A stretch of 10,295 nt of DNA from positions 1-10,295 of the forward strand of contig JAOXYB010065467.1 of NCBI GenBank assembly GCA_028565635.1. The letters run 5' to 3'. The DNA is from Phoronis ovalis. Taxonomy: Eukaryota; Phoronida; Phoronidae. The first letter of the stretch is position 1. Each line of letters starts with the position of its first letter. Shown piece by piece: positions 7,576 to 10,295 of the stretch. The notes beneath the pieces are model-generated. The model was not told the DNA's origin and did no database searches. It saw only the letters and a program-made list of their open reading frames with translations. A program made the position numbers and the translations under genes.

Positions 7576-9168
7576 GTAGTGTTGATCTCTTGAATAAAGC
7601 TGTGTAATATATGATTGCAAGCTACAAATACAAATGAAACAAGACATTTAATAGATATCGATTCATATCAAGAGACAAATATTCTCTTACCAGATTTAGC
7701 ATTGGCATATGATGATACATTTAGCTGCTTTGAACTATCTTGTATTTTGTCTTGAAATAGCGTAAAATTCTTGGATAAAAACAAACACTGAATTAACTAC
7801 TGTCTAAAGTATATAATATGTTATCATATGTTTAATTGATACAGATTTGACAATTGACCTTTGTAATTAAAATTGGATTAATGTAATTATGTAATATTTT
7901 ACAAATACACCGTTGGACAATTCACAGGTACTTGGCCGGGTGAAGCCATCATCTTGACCCCACACGATCACACTATTAATTAATTATTAGTATGAATGAA
8001 ATTACATATTTTATAAAATTATACAATACTAATAAAGTATTATGATGAAATGATGCAATAATGATAAAGTATAATTATAATACTACTGATCATAACATGA
8101 CTCAGTCAAATTCTCAAACTGCGTGCAGTAATTGTAAACAATTCGTCTTCCACCAAATTTGACCCAGGATCGTATGTAATTTTACTAATCCATTGTTCTC
8201 TTAATTCTTTATCAACGGGTTATTTATGAAATGATAAATGTACATCTTCTTTCCCCTTGTTTATGCACGTTGGAGCAGAGCAAGATACACGTGAATCTTT
8301 CTTCCAATCACTAGACACCATTTTTACCTATAATGAAATCTTCAACGTAGCTTGAGCTGTGCTGGCCTCGGATAGTTCCCAAAACAATTAAGGGGTGTAG
8401 AGGTGTGTCTCGCTGGACAGAAATCCATTGGATTATAGTTAAATGATAGCTGTTGCTTGTGAAATTAACGAAAATCTCTGAGTGCATCACATGACCTCTG
8501 ATGAGTTCGCGTACGAGAGGTCAAGTTCAAGTAGCTCCAGGTTCCGATCGGAGAAATCTCGAAGGGGATTCAGTTTTTGGTAAATATCTCGAAAACTGTA
8601 CGGTTATTGGCGGGTAAATATATCGGCTTTCCTAAGATATATGTGTGCTGCAAATGGACCGAGAGAGAAATTGACGTTCAGCGTGTTTTTTTTTAACAAA
8701 TATATTTGAAATCGTTCATTTAACATTGCATTGGATAGGACTCTCTACTGTTGTGAGTTACCTCAAATGAAAGCCTCATTTTGACTTGATTTTCTTTTCA
8801 CTGACTAACCAAAGTCCGCTACTTACCTAGTTATTCATTCCCGATATAAAGTTTAGGTGATATTAGCATTTTCCGTTAAGAAAAGGGAAAAAGAGTATCT
8901 ACGTATTTGTAAAAGAAAAAATATTTTACTAAACGATAAATAAAATGCTTTTGCTTTGTTAGTTCTTGGTATTCCCAACAGGTGGTGCCAATGATACTAA
9001 CTGTCACGTAGAAGGCGAGTGGCAATAAGCTAACTTTAACCCGAGAACGAGGACAAGACGCAAAAAACGGGGCAATCTGTCTGCAAACTGGTCCGGACTT
9101 ATTGTTACTTACTTGTTACTTGCTGTGAACACTCTGACATAGGATGTTGTTTTTGTAAACAAAACAAC
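7576..9168 (+). repeat. U family copy 2 (direct, 1,593 bp, longest)
   Basis: This is the fullest of the three related copies. It begins GTAGTGTTGATCTCTTGAAT and ends in the TGTAAACA palindrome. Compared with copy 1 it holds an extra segment (about 8310-8762). It also retains the block 8843-8930 (TATTAGCATTTT to AAAAAGAGTATCTACG) that copy 1 has lost but inverted copy 3 keeps. It has no V element, so it shows the uninterrupted site for the V insertion in copy 3. I see no protein-coding frame of note. The family could be a large non-autonomous DNA transposon or a segmental duplication unit; the first is favoured because one copy is inverted and internally deleted. Confidence 0.85.
8310..8762. 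other. Segment present only in U copy 2
   Basis: Alignment to copy 1 stops after TTCTTCCAATC and resumes near CATTTTGAT, where copy 1 has only about 26 unrelated bases. The segment is less AT-rich than its surroundings. It contains a hairpin, TGACCTCT (8492-8499) with AGAGGTCA (8516-8523), and three loose repeats of AAAT(AT)CTCGA or AAATATATCGG at 8554, 8582 and 8616. No clear target duplication or terminal repeat flanks it, so insertion in copy 2 and deletion in copy 1 are both possible. Confidence 0.6.
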
Positions 9169-9172
9169 ATCC
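9142..9172. repeat. Terminal palindrome of U copy 2, 12-bp arms
   Basis: GGATGTTGTTTT (9142-9153) is the exact reverse complement of AAAACAACATCC (9161-9172), around TGTAAAC. The arms are longer than in copy 1 (12 versus 8 bp). The centre again contains the forkhead-type octamer TGTAAACA. The structure closes copy 2, and similarity to copy 1 ends here. Confidence 0.8.
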
Positions 9173-10204
9173 AAAACAAAGTAAATCAAAATTTATAATA
9201 ATTTATATTCTTAAGAAAGTTATATGCATTGTTACAATAACTTTGAACTTAAAAATGTGAACCTTTCATGCAGTATTATGTGTTTGTCGCAATTAAAGCG
9301 AGGGGGGATAAATCTTGAGACTTTGTATAATTACTAATAAAAGGCTTTTAAATGAAACAGAACACATTCTTCTACTCGCAAATAAAAGCTGTTAAACACT
9401 ACAAACTAGTTTCCAGTAATGGTGATCATGCATTGTCATTATTCATTCACACAATGAGTCATGCTTGACTACGTTCGAGTCATGACCAACGGTTTCACCA
9501 AATGGTGTAAGCGTACTATGATTATGTTTTACTAAGAAATGCATGCGTCTATTCATCACTATTTTCCGTCTGTGCCTGTAAAATAAAAAAAAAGATTATT
9601 TTAAAATTTATCATGAAGTCTAAACCGTCAAATTGCTGTCACACTCCTCTACAATTCTTTGTTACGCTGATCTCTCTCCATGAATTTAAAAGTCAGCAAG
9701 ATCGTTAGCATAGAATTAAAACAGTAAATCGAATGTACAAAGTTTGAACTGCTACCCCCGTCTATTTGTTTACTTTCATAAATAAAATATTAATCTAACA
9801 AATAACTTGTTTTCAATAATTTGGATAACTGTATCTCAACTAGCTTAATTTAAATTTGTTGCTGATACAGAGGCATCCTAATTTCAATTCCATACTTCTA
9901 AAGGAATGGATTTATCTCACCGCAACTCTGTAGGCGCGCACCTCTGTTGGGGTGTAACCGTGTGCTGTAGATTATTTACTGTGGGACTTACATCAAATTT
10001 TACTGTCGACGTCGTACGTTCTGTACCCGCTGAGTATATGTATGTAAAACGCCTTCTCGGTGGTGTTGCAAGCGTTTATCCTAGACACTAATTCCCAATT
10101 ACACTATCTCACGTTGGTTGCCGCCTGCAAATTGTGATGAACGCACAATATTTTACTAATACCTACCGCTGTTTATGTAATCTATAAGTAAACCACACAC
10201 TCGA
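9173..10204. other. AT-rich region without recognisable gene
   Basis: No protein family, RNA gene or repeat family is recognised. The 61-codon frame at 9906-10091 starts with ATG but has no domain, no clear signal peptide and no second copy to test it. Small features are a doubled GAGTCATG (9456 and 9478) containing an AP-1-like TGAGTCA, and a short CACCA/TGGTG hairpin (9497-9508). Confidence 0.45.
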
Positions 10205-10273
10205 GAATCGCGGGTCGATTCACTTGTAAAGATAATATCTGGGAAAAGATTATCGTAGAGTAAAAATACTCTA
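10205..10273. repeat. Three short hairpins in a row
   Basis: GAATCG (10205-10210) pairs with CGATTC (10216-10221). GATAAT (10231-10236) pairs with ATTATC (10249-10254). TAGAGTA (10256-10262) pairs with TACTCTA (10267-10273) around AAAA. All arms are perfect but short, and the region reaches the window edge, so the context is incomplete. They may be part of a repeat that continues to the right, or chance. Confidence 0.5.
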
Positions 10274-10295
10274 GATATGAGTACTTTACCTTGAT

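Noticed and set aside
8492-8523. Hammerhead ribozyme, because of CTGATGA inside a hairpin
   Set aside because: The conserved GAAA is replaced by GAGA, and the flanking arms pair directly with each other rather than forming separate stems I and III. The three-way junction is not possible as written.
8534-8550. tRNA-derived SINE promoter (GGTTCCGATCGG as a B box)
   Set aside because: It departs from the GGTTCGANNCC consensus, no convincing A box lies upstream, and no cloverleaf or poly-A tail is present.
9455-9461. AP-1 site TGAGTCA
   Set aside because: A seven-base motif is expected about once in 10 kb by chance on both strands, and no gene nearby gives it a role.
9906-10091. 61-codon ATG frame
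   Set aside because: No family similarity and no supporting splice or regulatory context were seen.

Overview
The window looks like AT-rich, gene-poor intergenic DNA from an animal, most likely a marine invertebrate (mollusc-like or a related lineage; the sequence alone does not settle this). The reasons are long non-coding stretches with no operon-like packing, AATAAA polyadenylation signals, microsatellites, an animal-type MULE transposase and several nested non-autonomous DNA transposons. I see no bacterial or phage genes, and no RNA gene.

Layout. Bases 2-646 hold the only convincing coding sequence: the C-terminal part of a MULE (Mutator-like) transposase whose N-terminus lies off the left edge. 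Bases 647-4350 are mostly unique AT-rich DNA. They carry a small palindrome cluster built on GGTCAAGTTGAC (1070-1144), a TA microsatellite with a 49-bp tandem duplication beside it (1855-1986), and a possible mariner-type relic (2164-2445).

From 4356 to 9172 the window is a mosaic of repeats. One repeat family, called U here, occurs three times: two direct copies (6311-7358 and 7576-9168) and one inverted, internally deleted copy (about 4778-5945, minus strand). The inverted copy is interrupted by a 407-bp element with hAT-like ends and a 30-bp minisatellite inside (4802-5208). It is also interrupted by one member of a second family, called V (5394-5816), flanked by TTACG duplications. Another V copy (4356-4777) abuts the far end of the inverted U copy. 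Because the U copies supply empty sites for these insertions, the boundaries can be read directly from the sequence.

Bases 9173-10295 hold no recognisable gene and end in three closely spaced short hairpins. The genes do not form a pathway. The window is best read as a transposon graveyard with one possibly intact transposase. Its most interesting features are the nested elements, the palindrome preserved without change between the two direct U copies, and the inverted arrangement, which could fold into double-stranded RNA if transcribed.
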